Shown: positions 15,247-22,104 of the stretch, one piece after another
Numbering within the stretch: the stretch's first letter is position 1
Layout of the letters: each line of letters begins with the position of its first letter
Source: an uncultured Burkholderiales bacterium
GTDB taxonomy: Bacteria; Pseudomonadota; Gammaproteobacteria; Burkholderiales; Burkholderiaceae_C
DNA length: 22,104 bases
Reading direction: 5' to 3'
Assembly (NCBI GenBank): GCA_903887655.1
Contig: CAISQQ010000346.1
Location: 1 to 22,104 of the forward strand
The notes under the pieces: generated by a model
The model's database searches: none
What the model was told of the DNA's origin: nothing
The model's input: the letters and a program-made list of their open reading frames with translations, nothing else
Position numbers and translations under genes: made by a program

Positions 15247-15639
15247 GCCACCCTCTCCCAGTGCGTCGCCCGTGCGTGCAGTGCGGTTGGGCAAAACGGT
15301 AAAAACATGGGGGAGCCTTTGCGTTCGAGATGAAGAACAGGACCCCAAGCACCAAACCCATGGACAACACCAGGAGTCCAAGCCGTCGGGGACAACGGAA
15401 GCCATTTTATCCTCGGCAGCGCCTGAGTCGCGGACTGTCAAAACACAGCCGAGGGTTTCCCAGTCAGCGGGTTGGCGTGTTTGAGGACGCATGGGCTGCC
15501 GCGCATTCGGGCATTCGGGCATTCGGGCAACGGCGCGGCCCATTGAGCTGAATCAAGAAAAATGATCTTTGTGCTTTGGATTGAACGCTTCCCCCCGTCC
15601 CCAAACCGCCAAGCCCAGTGTGTCCTTTAAAATAGATCC
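15247..15639. other. intergenic region between divergent rsuA and selD
   Basis: These 393 bases lack a convincing gene. They contain the rsuA ribosome site (15250-15258), a three-unit 8-base tandem repeat at 15503-15526, and C-rich stretches. Nearest to selD, a TTTAAAAT at about 15626-15633 could be part of a -10 region. Several short open frames cross the area, but none has both a ribosome site and recognisable sequence. Confidence 0.5.
15503..15526. repeat. short tandem repeat, 3 x GCATTCGG
   Basis: Three perfect copies of the 8-base unit GCATTCGG occur head to tail, followed by a broken fourth (GCAACGG). They lie in the divergent rsuA-selD region. Copy number could vary by replication slippage. 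Confidence 0.9.
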
Positions 15640-16743
15640 ATGCAAGACCTCCCAACACCCAAGCCCCAAGCGGTGCTGCCCAACCCAACCCCACGCTTGA
15701 CGACCTTGTCGCATGGCGGGGGCTGCGGCTGCAAGATTGCGCCCGCTGTGCTGCAAGACATTTTGCGCCGCACACAAAGCTCAACTGCGAGCCTGCCCAT
15801 CCCCAAGGAGCTCTTGGTGGGTCTGGAGACTTCAGACGACGCCGCTGTCTACCAACTCAACGAACACCAAGCGCTGGTGGCGACCACCGACTTTTTCATG
15901 CCCATCGTGGACGACCCGTTTGAATTTGGTCGCATCGCGGCCACCAATGCCCTGAGTGACGTCTATGCCATGGGGGGACAACCGATTTTGGCGCTGGCCA
16001 TCGTGGCCATGCCGGTGAACACCTTGGACGCCCAAACGATTGCCGATATCCTTCGCGGTGGACAGTCGGTGTGCCAAGACGCAGGCGTGGTCCTCGCCGG
16101 GGGGCACACCATCGATTGCGTCGAGCCCATTTATGGCTTGGTGGCCTTGGGACTGGTGGACCCCCAGTATTTGAAGAAAAATTCACAAGCCCAGGTGGGC
16201 GACTGTTTGATTTTGGGCAAAGCCTTGGGGGTGGGTGTGATGTCGGCGGCCTTGAAGAAAAACCAATTGAGCGCGCCCGCTTATGACCGACTGATTGCGG
16301 CCACCACCCAGCTCAACCGCCCCGGCTCGGCGCTGGCAAAGATGCCCGGTGTGCGAGCCTTGACCGATGTCACCGGTTTTGGCTTACTGGGCCACGCCCT
16401 TGAAATGGCCAAAGGCTCAGCGGTCCAATTGGCGCTGAACTGGGCAGAGATCGCCCTCTTGCCCGAGGTCCAAGCCTTGATTGAGGCAGGACATGTCACA
16501 GGTGCATCGGCTCGCAATTGGGCGAGTTACGGCCACCAAGTCGAACTCGCCAACACACTGCCCGCCTGGGCTCAAGATCTCTTGAGTGACCCCCAAACCA
16601 GTGGGGGCTTGTTGGTGAGCTGCTCGGCTGAGAGTGCGCCAGAGGTTTTGAGCCTTTTCCAAGCCTCAGGCTTTTCTCAAGCCTCGGTCATTGGCCACGT
16701 GCAAGCCAAAGCGCCCCAAGGTGCATGGGTTCGGGTGAGCTGA
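15640..16743 (+). CDS. selD: selenide, water dikinase (selenophosphate synthetase), Cys form
   Basis: Makes selenophosphate from selenide and ATP for selenocysteine-tRNA and/or 2-selenouridine tRNA synthesis. The 367 residues match the usual 340-370. The N-terminal loop SHGGGCGCKIAP has Cys29 and Lys32 at the positions of E. coli catalytic Cys17 and Lys20, so this is the Cys rather than the Sec form. Also present are ETSDDAAVY, ATTDFFMPIVDDPFEFG, GRIAATNALSDVYAMGG, AGGHTI, LTDVTGFGLLGHALEMA and the C-terminal DPQTSGGLLVS. The partner genes selA, selB and selU are not in the window, so which selenium product is made cannot be told. The ATG has no clear ribosome site. Confidence 0.95.
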   Translation: MQDLPTPKPQAVLPNPTPRLTTLSHGGGCGCKIAPAVLQDILRRTQSSTASLPIPKELLVGLETSDDAAVYQLNEHQALVATTDFFMPIVDDPFEFGRIAATNALSDVYAMGGQPILALAIVAMPVNTLDAQTIADILRGGQSVCQDAGVVLAGGHTIDCVEPIYGLVALGLVDPQYLKKNSQAQVGDCLILGKALGVGVMSAALKKNQLSAPAYDRLIAATTQLNRPGSALAKMPGVRALTDVTGFGLLGHALEMAKGSAVQLALNWAEIALLPEVQALIEAGHVTGASARNWASYGHQVELANTLPAWAQDLLSDPQTSGGLLVSCSAESAPEVLSLFQASGFSQASVIGHVQAKAPQGAWVRVS

Positions 16744-16826
16744 TTGCTCCATCCCCTTTGCTGGCTTTTCCCATCAGCTCGCAAAAGACAAGCCCGCGTC
16801 TTCGGCTGTGTCAGCACGAACCTGAA

Positions 16827-16841
16827 TGCGAATAATTCTCA
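16827..16841. promoter_or_regulatory. Fur-box-like site upstream of feoA
   Basis: TGCGAAT-A-ATTCTCA matches the 7-1-7 Fur motif TGATAAT-n-ATTATCA at 11 of 14 positions. It ends 19 bases before the feoA ATG and overlaps AT-rich sequence (AATAAT, TAAAAT) that could form the -10. Repression of feoAB by Fe-loaded Fur is well known in proteobacteria, so position and match together make this likely. The call is by eye, not by a scored matrix. Confidence 0.6.
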
Positions 16842-16860
16842 TTTAATGTAAAATCAGGTC

Positions 16861-17112
16861 ATGAATTCTTTTATATCGCTCGATCGTCTACCCAAGCATG
16901 CAAAGGCTTGGGTCAAGACGGTGCGCGCGCTCGAGTCCCAAAGCGGTCTGGCCAGACAGCTCGAGGACATCGGCTTTGTGCCTGGCGAGCAAGTCCAGAT
17001 CTTGAGCAAAGCCATGATCGGGGGCGACCCCATGGTGGTGCGGGTGGGTCAGTCGACCTTTGCCCTGCGGCAAGCCGAAGCCCAGTTGATTGAAGTCTCC
17101 TCGGAGCCCTGA
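16861..17112 (+). CDS. feoA: ferrous iron transport protein A
   Basis: A small SH3-like cytoplasmic protein of 83 residues that assists FeoB-mediated Fe(II) uptake. Family landmarks: ARQLEDIGFVPGEQVQIL (31-48), GGDPMVVRVG (54-63) and the closing FALRQAEAQLIEV (67-79). The length is normal for stand-alone FeoA. The ATG lies close behind an AGG, a weak site. The stop is one base before the feoB GTG, and the feoB ribosome site lies within the last feoA codons, so the two are cotranscribed and probably coupled. A Fur-box-like site sits just upstream. Confidence 0.93.
   Translation: MNSFISLDRLPKHAKAWVKTVRALESQSGLARQLEDIGFVPGEQVQILSKAMIGGDPMVVRVGQSTFALRQAEAQLIEVSSEP
17103..17106 (+). promoter_or_regulatory. 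Shine-Dalgarno GGAG fixing the GTG start of feoB
   Basis: GGAG ends seven bases before the GTG at 17114 and lies inside the feoA 3' end. It supports GTG 17114 over the in-frame TTG at 17090, which would overlap feoA by 23 bases. Confidence 0.65.
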
Positions 17113-17113
17113 G

Positions 17114-19021
17114 GTGCAAACAGCAACCTTGCATTTTGTGGACCGCTCGCCGTTGGTGGCCCTCATCGGCAACCCCAATTGCGGTAAAACCGCCATCTTC
17201 AACGCCTTGACCGGTAGCCACCAAAAGGTGGCCAACTATGCCGGGGTGACGGTGGAGAGAAAAGAGGGCAAGATGGTCTGGGGCGAAACCGGCCAAAGCT
17301 TGAGGGTCTTGGATTTACCGGGCGCCTACAGCCTATACCCGCGCTCTTTGGACGAGCGCGTCACCCACGATGTCTTGAAGGGCTTGGCCGCTGGGGAGAA
17401 ACGTCCCGACTTGGCGGTTTGCGTGGTGGACGCCACCAACCTCAGGCGGACCTTGAAGTTGGCCTTGGCGGTACAACGCTTGGGGGTGCCTTGCGTTTTG
17501 GCCCTGAACATGTCGGACTTGGCGAAAAAAAGAGGACTCGACATCGACCCCGAAGCCCTCTCGAGGGCGCTGAGAATGCCCGTGATCCCCACGGTGGGCA
17601 TACACGCGCCAGGCGTGGCTGCACTCAAAGCGCATTTGATGCAGGCATTTGCAGACCCCTTGGGCCTACCCGAAGCGGCCTTGACGCCCGCCCCCGCCCC
17701 CGCCTCGGACAGCCCAGACACCCATGACGCCCAGCGCATCCAAAGCATCTTGCACGACTTGGGGATCGATCAGATCCAACCCGACACCTTGAGTGAGCAC
17801 ATTGATCGTTGGGTACTGCACCCAGTCTGGGGGCCTTTGCTATTGGGCGGGGTGCTTTTTGTGGTGTTTCAAGCCGTGTTTGATTTGGCCATCGCGCCCA
17901 TGGACCTCATTAAAAACTCCGCCCTGGCCTTGGGCGGCTATGTGGCCAGCCTGATCGACAACCCCCTGGTCAAAAGCCTGCTGGTCGATGGCTTGATCGC
18001 AGGCGCGGGCGCGGTACTGGTCTTTTTGCCACAAATTCTCATTTTGTTTTTCTTCATCTTGGTTCTCGAAGAGTCGGGCTATTTGCCCAGGGCTGCCTAT
18101 TTACTCGACAAATTGATGGGCAGCGTGGGCCTGTCGGGGCGCTCCTTCATCCCCTTGCTCTCGAGCTTTGCTTGTGCCATTCCTGGCATCATGGCCGCGC
18201 GCACCATCTCCAACCCACGCGACCGCTGGGTCACCATCATGATTGCGCCCTTGATGACGTGCTCGGCACGCCTGCCGGTCTACACCTTGCTCATAGCCGC
18301 CTTCATCCCCAACACCGTGGTTGCTGGCGGCCTGTCACTTCGCGGCTTGGTGCTGTTTGCGCTTTACTTGATGGGTATCGCGGGTGCCATGGCTGTTGCT
18401 TGGGTGCTCAAACGATTCACCCATGAGGGCACCCTCACCAGGCCCTTGATGATGGAGTTGCCCTCTTACCATTGGCCCACGGCTCAAAATGTGGCGATGG
18501 GGCTGTGGCAAAGGGCCAAGATTTTCATCAACCGTGTCGGTGGCGTGATTTTGCTCTTGACCCTCGCGTTGTGGTTCTTGGCGAGCTTTCCCAGCCCCGA
18601 TGCTGACTTTGTGGGCCGGCCCATTGAGGCGAGCTTTGCGGGGATGTTGGGCCACGCCTTGGCCCCCATTTTTGAGCCCATCGGTTTTAACTGGCAAATC
18701 AGCATCGCCTTGATTCCTGGCATGGCGGCTCGCGAAGTGGTGGTGAGCGCCTTGGGCACCGTTTACGCCTTGTCCTCGCAAGGGGGTGACACAGCCAGCA
18801 ACCTGGGGCCTCTCATCGCACAGTCTTGGAGCTTGGCCAGTGCTTTGTCGTTGATGGTGTGGTTTGTGTTCGCACCTCAATGCCTGTCCACCATCGCCAC
18901 GGTCAGGCGCGAGACCAATGGCTGGCGCATGCCCTTGATCATGCTCACCTACCTCTTTGTGCTGGCCTATGCAGCCAGTTTCTCGACCTACCATCTGGCC
19001 CTAGCACTGGGCTTGGGTTAA
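17114..19021 (+). CDS. feoB: ferrous iron transport protein B
   Basis: The inner-membrane Fe(II) transporter with an N-terminal G-domain, 635 residues from GTG 17114. G1 GNPNCGKT (19-26), G2 Thr46 in NYAGVTVE, G3 DLPG (67-70) and G4 NMSD (132-135) are all present. A helical GDI-like linker with an Ala/Pro-rich insert follows (about 190-205). The membrane domain starts near residue 245 (HPVWGPLLLGGVLF). It has the Gate segments SGRSFIPLLSSFACAIPGIMAART, with its conserved Cys, and APLMTCSARLPVY. At 635 residues it is shorter than E. coli FeoB (about 770), in line with compact betaproteobacterial forms and lacking an extended C-terminal tail. No feoC follows; a SOUL protein gene does, 29 bases on. 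Confidence 0.95.
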   Translation: MQTATLHFVDRSPLVALIGNPNCGKTAIFNALTGSHQKVANYAGVTVERKEGKMVWGETGQSLRVLDLPGAYSLYPRSLDERVTHDVLKGLAAGEKRPDLAVCVVDATNLRRTLKLALAVQRLGVPCVLALNMSDLAKKRGLDIDPEALSRALRMPVIPTVGIHAPGVAALKAHLMQAFADPLGLPEAALTPAPAPASDSPDTHDAQRIQSILHDLGIDQIQPDTLSEHIDRWVLHPVWGPLLLGGVLFVVFQAVFDLAIAPMDLIKNSALALGGYVASLIDNPLVKSLLVDGLIAGAGAVLVFLPQILILFFFILVLEESGYLPRAAYLLDKLMGSVGLSGRSFIPLLSSFACAIPGIMAARTISNPRDRWVTIMIAPLMTCSARLPVYTLLIAAFIPNTVVAGGLSLRGLVLFALYLMGIAGAMAVAWVLKRFTHEGTLTRPLMMELPSYHWPTAQNVAMGLWQRAKIFINRVGGVILLLTLALWFLASFPSPDADFVGRPIEASFAGMLGHALAPIFEPIGFNWQISIALIPGMAAREVVVSALGTVYALSSQGGDTASNLGPLIAQSWSLASALSLMVWFVFAPQCLSTIATVRRETNGWRMPLIMLTYLFVLAYAASFSTYHLALALGLG

Positions 19022-19050
19022 AGTGACCCCCATGCTGCAGGAGATACACC

Positions 19051-19704
19051 ATGTTCAAACCTTTCGTTCAAACGCTGGGCCTTGTGCTGGCGCTCTCCAT
19101 CTCGGGCTTGGGAAGCGCCATGGCGATTGAAGAGCCGACCTACAAGACCCTGGTTCAAGACGGCTCCATGGAGGTTCGACTCTATGAGCCGCGCTTGAGC
19201 GCCGTCACGCTTTTGAGCGGCGACATGGACCAAGCCTCCAACCAGGGCTTTCGTCGCATTGCCGACTTTATTTTTCGCAACAACACATCCACCCGAGCGA
19301 GCGCAGAGTCACCAAGCGCCAACGCCGAGAAAATCGCCATGACCGCCCCCGTCATTGTGAAACCACAGGGTAGCCCAGCCAGTGTAGCGGCGTACAAAAG
19401 CACAGAAAACTGGAGCGTTGAATTCGTCATGCCCAAGGTGTACACCCAAGACACCTTACCCAGGCCCAACAACCCTCAAGTGACCATCACCCCGATCCCC
19501 GCCAAAACTTATGCAGTGCTCACCTACTCTGGACTCAACACCGAGTCCAGAATTCAAAAAGAAATCGATGCGCTCTCGGCCTGGATCCAAAGCAAAGGCT
19601 TCAAAGCCACGGGTGAGCCCCAACTCGCGCGCTACGACCCGCCTTGGACCTTGCCGTTTTGGCGCAGAAATGAAATTTGGATCGAACTGAGCCCACTGCC
19701 CTGA
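19051..19704 (+). CDS. exported SOUL-family haem-binding protein
   Basis: 217 residues. Residues 1-25 form a signal peptide (LGLVLALSISGLGSAMA, cleavage before IEEP). The mature protein has SOUL/HEBP landmarks: PTYKTLVQDGSMEVRLYEP, a GFRRIADFIFRNN helix, KIAMTAPVI, WSVEFVMPKVY, the PRPNNPQVTI loop, and the terminal RYDPPWTLPFWRRNEIWIEL. SOUL proteins bind haem or porphyrin in eukaryotes; the role of bacterial exported forms is poorly known. An AGGAGA ribosome site lies seven bases before the ATG. The 29-base gap to feoB suggests one transcript, and so possible iron-dependent expression and a link to haem or iron handling in the periplasm; that link is inference. Confidence 0.9.
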   Translation: MFKPFVQTLGLVLALSISGLGSAMAIEEPTYKTLVQDGSMEVRLYEPRLSAVTLLSGDMDQASNQGFRRIADFIFRNNTSTRASAESPSANAEKIAMTAPVIVKPQGSPASVAAYKSTENWSVEFVMPKVYTQDTLPRPNNPQVTITPIPAKTYAVLTYSGLNTESRIQKEIDALSAWIQSKGFKATGEPQLARYDPPWTLPFWRRNEIWIELSPLP

Positions 19705-19814
19705 ACGCCGTGCAGAGACTCCGCTGCTGAGCTTGGGGCTGAGCGGCAGTTGAGCCGCCAGATTGGCCCGAGCCGGTCAGCCGAACGCATGCGTGCCGAG
19801 ACTTGGGGTGGAGG

Positions 19815-19830
19815 CTGCACCAAAGTGCAG
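19815..19830. terminator. short hairpin between convergent SOUL and dctM genes
   Basis: CTGCAC-CAAA-GTGCAG is a perfect 6-base stem with a 4-base loop in the 184-base gap between convergent genes. Neither side has a T-run, so it is a weak candidate for a two-way terminator. A smaller GCGGC/GCCGC hairpin (19743-19758) and a palindrome ACGCATGCGT (19785-19794) are in the same gap. Confidence 0.3.
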
Positions 19831-19844
19831 ACGCTCACACTTTG

Positions 19845-19865
19845 GCATCAGGCATCAGGCATCAG
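19845..19865. repeat. short tandem repeat, 3 x GCATCAG with degenerate copies after it
   Basis: Three perfect 7-base units GCATCAG are followed by GCCTCAT, ACCTCAG and GCTCAG, which look like decayed copies running to about 19885. They end just before the dctM stop codon region. Slippage-prone, with no coding role seen. Confidence 0.85.
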
Positions 19866-19888
19866 GCCTCATACCTCAGGCTCAGGAC

Positions 19889-21247
19889 TTAGCGCACAGT
19901 CTGGGGGCCATAGAAGTACAGCGGCAGCGCATCCACAATTTGCGGGAACACACACAACAAGAGCACCGCCAACATGATCAAAAAGACAAATGGGATGGTG
20001 CCCCAAACCACATCGATCAATTCGATGTCGGGCGCAATTTTATTGATCACAAAAATATTCAACCCCACGGGTGGATGAATCAGCCCCATCTCCATGATCA
20101 CCGACATCACAACGCCAAACCAGATCAAATCAAACCCTTGAGCGCGAAGCGGGGGCAAAATAATCGGTGCAGTCATCAAAATAATGCTCACCGGGGGCAA
20201 GAAAAATCCAAGCGCCACCACCATGAGAGCGACAGCCAAGAACAAAGTCCACTTGCCCAGGTGCAAGCCCACAATCCACTCTGCCGTGCTTTGACTGATG
20301 TGCAAATAGCTCATGACATAGGAGTAGAGCAAGGACATGCCGATGATCATCATGAGCATCGTCGCCTCGGACAAAGAACTCAAAAAAATCGGCTTCAAGT
20401 CCGATAACCTCCACGCCCCATAAACCACCGCAATGAGCAACAAGGCCAACACGGCGCCAAGACCGGCCGTCTCGGAGGGTGTGGCAAAGCCTCCATAAAG
20501 CGCAAACATGACGCCCAGGAGCAACACCAAAAAGGGAAGCACCCTCGGAATGGCGGCAAATTTTTGCGCCAAGGTGTAATGGTCCACTTGCAAAATTCGA
20601 GAGGACTCGCCCCCCGCATCGACCACGGCTTGCGCGCGCTTTTGCTCCCACTGGAAACGAAAGACGCCGTAAAGCGCAAACAACACCACCAGCAAAATAC
20701 CTGGACCAATGCCCGCCAAGAAAAGTCTCCCAAGAGACTGCTCCGCCGCCACGGCATACAAAATCAAAGTGACCGATGGGGGCAGCAAAATGCCAAGCGT
20801 GCCACCCGCTGCCACCAACCCCGCGGCCAAACGAGACGAATAGCCACGCTGCCTCATCTCCGGAATTGCTGAGCTGCCAATGGCCGAGCACGTCGCTGCG
20901 CTCGATCCAGCCATCGCGGCAAAAAGGCCACAGGCCAAGGTCACCGCAATACCCAGCCCACCCGGGACTTTGCTCAACCAAATGTGCATGGCCGAATACA
21001 GGTCTCGCCCCGCCTTCGATTTACCAATGGCGGCCCCCTTCAAGATGAACAAGGGAATGGTGAGCAGCGTGATGCTGGCCATCTCTTCGTAAACATTTTG
21101 CGCCACCGTGTCCAAGGATGCATGGGGCATGAAAAAATACATGAAGACCGTGGCCACCGAGCCCAGCGCAAATGCAATGGGCATGCCCGAAAAAAGCACC
21201 AAACACGTTGACGCACCAAAGAGTAATCCGATTTGAAGTGTAGACAT
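19889..21247 (-). CDS. dctM: TRAP transporter large permease DctM
   Basis: The main membrane subunit of a tripartite ATP-independent periplasmic transporter, which imports organic acids or related solutes using an ion gradient. 452 residues with 11-13 hydrophobic helices. Typical DctM features: the opening FGASTCLVLFSGMPIAFALG, ITLLTIPLFILKGAAIGKS, LACGLFAAMAGSSAATCSAIG, LVAAGGTLGILLPPSVTLILY and the late MGLIHPPVGLNIFVI. The ATG at 21247 gives the family-like start MSTLQIGLLFG; the frame stays open further upstream but would overlap dctQ heavily. No strong ribosome site is seen. It begins 11 bases after the dctQ stop, so it is one operon with dctP and dctQ. The ligand is unknown. Confidence 0.93.
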   Translation of the reverse strand: MSTLQIGLLFGASTCLVLFSGMPIAFALGSVATVFMYFFMPHASLDTVAQNVYEEMASITLLTIPLFILKGAAIGKSKAGRDLYSAMHIWLSKVPGGLGIAVTLACGLFAAMAGSSAATCSAIGSSAIPEMRQRGYSSRLAAGLVAAGGTLGILLPPSVTLILYAVAAEQSLGRLFLAGIGPGILLVVLFALYGVFRFQWEQKRAQAVVDAGGESSRILQVDHYTLAQKFAAIPRVLPFLVLLLGVMFALYGGFATPSETAGLGAVLALLLIAVVYGAWRLSDLKPIFLSSLSEATMLMMIIGMSLLYSYVMSYLHISQSTAEWIVGLHLGKWTLFLAVALMVVALGFFLPPVSIILMTAPIILPPLRAQGFDLIWFGVVMSVIMEMGLIHPPVGLNIFVINKIAPDIELIDVVWGTIPFVFLIMLAVLLLCVFPQIVDALPLYFYGPQTVR

Positions 21248-21258
21248 GGAACAGACAA

Positions 21259-21789
21259 TTAAGTGGGCTTGAGTGCCTGGGCACTCACCACTTGGATGAA
21301 CAAAACCAACACCAAAAGGCTCATGCCCACGGCCATGCTGCCGTAGGGAATCCACAATGGCGCGCCAAAAGCCGAGCCCGAAATTTGGTGGTCCTCAATG
21401 GCCTCGAGCAACAAAGTCCATGACTTCCAAGAGAAAAAACAGCAAAAAAGCAGCGACATCACATCGCTCAGCCAGCGCCTGAAGCGGTCAGCACGAGGAC
21501 TCAAGACCGCCGACAGCGCTTGGATGGCGACGTGCCCGCGTTGTTGCTGCACCCAAGCACAGGCCAAAAAGGTCGCTCCCACCAACAAGAAAATGGTGAC
21601 CTCATCTTGCCAATCACTGGGAATTTTGAACAGATAGCGTGCCGTGGCCTCCCAACTGAGCACACAAGCGGCCACACCTATGGCCACGGCCCCAAAAAAA
21701 GCCGTGACTTGGTTGAGCCAATGGAGCACTTGAAGTAAAAAAGGCGCGCCTTCTCGGCTCAGAGGATCGTTCAAGGTCGGGTCTTGCAT
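21259..21789 (-). CDS. dctQ: TRAP transporter small permease DctQ
   Basis: The small membrane subunit, 176 residues with four helices (about 25-52, 63-80, 107-130, 147-168). The family pattern WEATARYLFKIPSDWQDEVTIFLLVGATFLACAWVQQQRGHVAIQ is clear: the W-E/R region, the charged turn before helix 2, and GHV afterwards. The C-terminal WIPYGSMAVGM is also typical. The ATG at 21789 follows the dctP stop by 12 bases and has no clear ribosome site, which suggests translational coupling. Confidence 0.9.
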   Translation of the reverse strand: MQDPTLNDPLSREGAPFLLQVLHWLNQVTAFFGAVAIGVAACVLSWEATARYLFKIPSDWQDEVTIFLLVGATFLACAWVQQQRGHVAIQALSAVLSPRADRFRRWLSDVMSLLFCCFFSWKSWTLLLEAIEDHQISGSAFGAPLWIPYGSMAVGMSLLVLVLFIQVVSAQALKPT

Positions 21790-21801
21790 ATCGGACGTGC
21801 T

Positions 21802-22104
21802 TTAAGAGACAGCTTGCGCCATTTTTAGGAATCGGTCGCATTCTGCATTGCGGTTGGAGAAGTCAAGCCAGGCCGAACGCTGCGCCACAGCGCGCCAACG
21901 CTCAATACAAGCATCGTCCATGTCAAAGACTTTGGCGCCGGATTTTTTGTAGATATTGGCCACTTCGATGTCGTCTTCTTTGGCGTTTTTGGTGGCAAAA
22001 CTCTCCAGCTCCAGACCCACCTCCACAATGGCTTTTTGCTGTGCAGCGGGCAGCGCATCGAACACCGCTTTGGACATCAACAACGGCTCAAACATGTACC
22101 AAAA
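21802..22104 (-). CDS. dctP: TRAP transporter solute-binding protein DctP, C-terminal part only
   Basis: The last 100 residues of the periplasmic binding protein; the frame is open to the window edge (FWYMFEPLLMSK...). The visible part has the DctP C-terminal pattern: a MSKAVFDALPAAQQKAIVEVG helix, then acidic helices ending in RWRAVAQRSAW and RFLKMAQ. The ligand-binding arginine and the signal peptide lie outside the window, so the substrate class cannot be assessed. It is the first gene of the dctP-dctQ-dctM unit seen here. Confidence 0.85.
   Translation of the reverse strand, partial: FWYMFEPLLMSKAVFDALPAAQQKAIVEVGLELESFATKNAKEDDIEVANIYKKSGAKVFDMDDACIERWRAVAQRSAWLDFSNRNAECDRFLKMAQAVS

Noticed and set aside
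15503..15526. Possible CRISPR or attachment-site repeats.
   Set aside because: Units of 8 bases without spacers are simple tandem repeats, not a CRISPR array; no integrase or cas gene is nearby.
15247..15543. Upstream extension of the rsuA reading frame by about 99 codons.
   Set aside because: The extension has no S4- or synthase-like sequence and crosses the tandem repeat; a GTG with a strong ribosome site at 15246 explains the gene better.
15720..15740. Possible selenocysteine form of SelD.
   Set aside because: The active-site codon is TGC (Cys), with no in-frame TGA.
16744..16860. Possible terminator after selD (AAGAC/GTCTT hairpin near 16785-16802).
   Set aside because: Only a five-base stem with an eight-base loop and no T-run on the plus strand.

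Overview
The window looks like chromosomal DNA of a freshwater-type betaproteobacterium, most likely order Burkholderiales and perhaps Comamonadaceae. This is inferred from moderately high G+C, dense gene packing, and the style of FeoB, UreD, RsuA, SelD and TRAP proteins. No rRNA, tRNA, insertion sequence, phage gene or CRISPR array was seen.

Layout. (1) 1-6375 is a ureide (purine-breakdown) block. A partial uraH on the minus strand is divergent from puuE and a gene fusing OHCU decarboxylase (UraD) to an allantoate amidohydrolase-type M20 enzyme. A NitT/TauT-type ABC importer (binding protein, ATPase, permease) follows. Its leader contains a short palindrome resembling a GntR/FadR-type operator. 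Together these would turn 5-hydroxyisourate into OHCU, allantoin, allantoate and then ureidoglycine plus ammonia, with the importer probably bringing in a related compound. (2) 6612-9948 holds a membrane-anchored cysteine-containing protein of unknown function, a potassium channel with two complete voltage-sensor domains in front of a single pore, and an overlapping ureD that has no other urease gene in view. (3) 9945-15246 is on the minus strand: an MFS exporter, a three-gene unit (secreted beta-propeller, exported polysaccharide-deacetylase-like protein, sterol-desaturase-family membrane enzyme) and an RsuA-type pseudouridine synthase. (4) 15640-19704 is on the plus strand: selD, then feoA-feoB behind a Fur-box-like site, then an exported SOUL haem-binding protein. 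(5) 19889-22104 is on the minus strand: a TRAP transporter (C-terminal end of DctP, DctQ, DctM).

The most unusual item is the channel at 7368-9074. About 150 residues comprising pre-S1 and S1-S4 are present twice in tandem, both with intact S4 charges, and are followed by one S5-filter-S6 pore. Other points of interest are the orphan ureD, the UraD-amidohydrolase fusion, the deacetylase whose canonical second motif-1 Asp is Thr, and the co-location of ferrous-iron uptake with a SOUL protein. All functional statements rest on reading motifs by eye; no database search was run.
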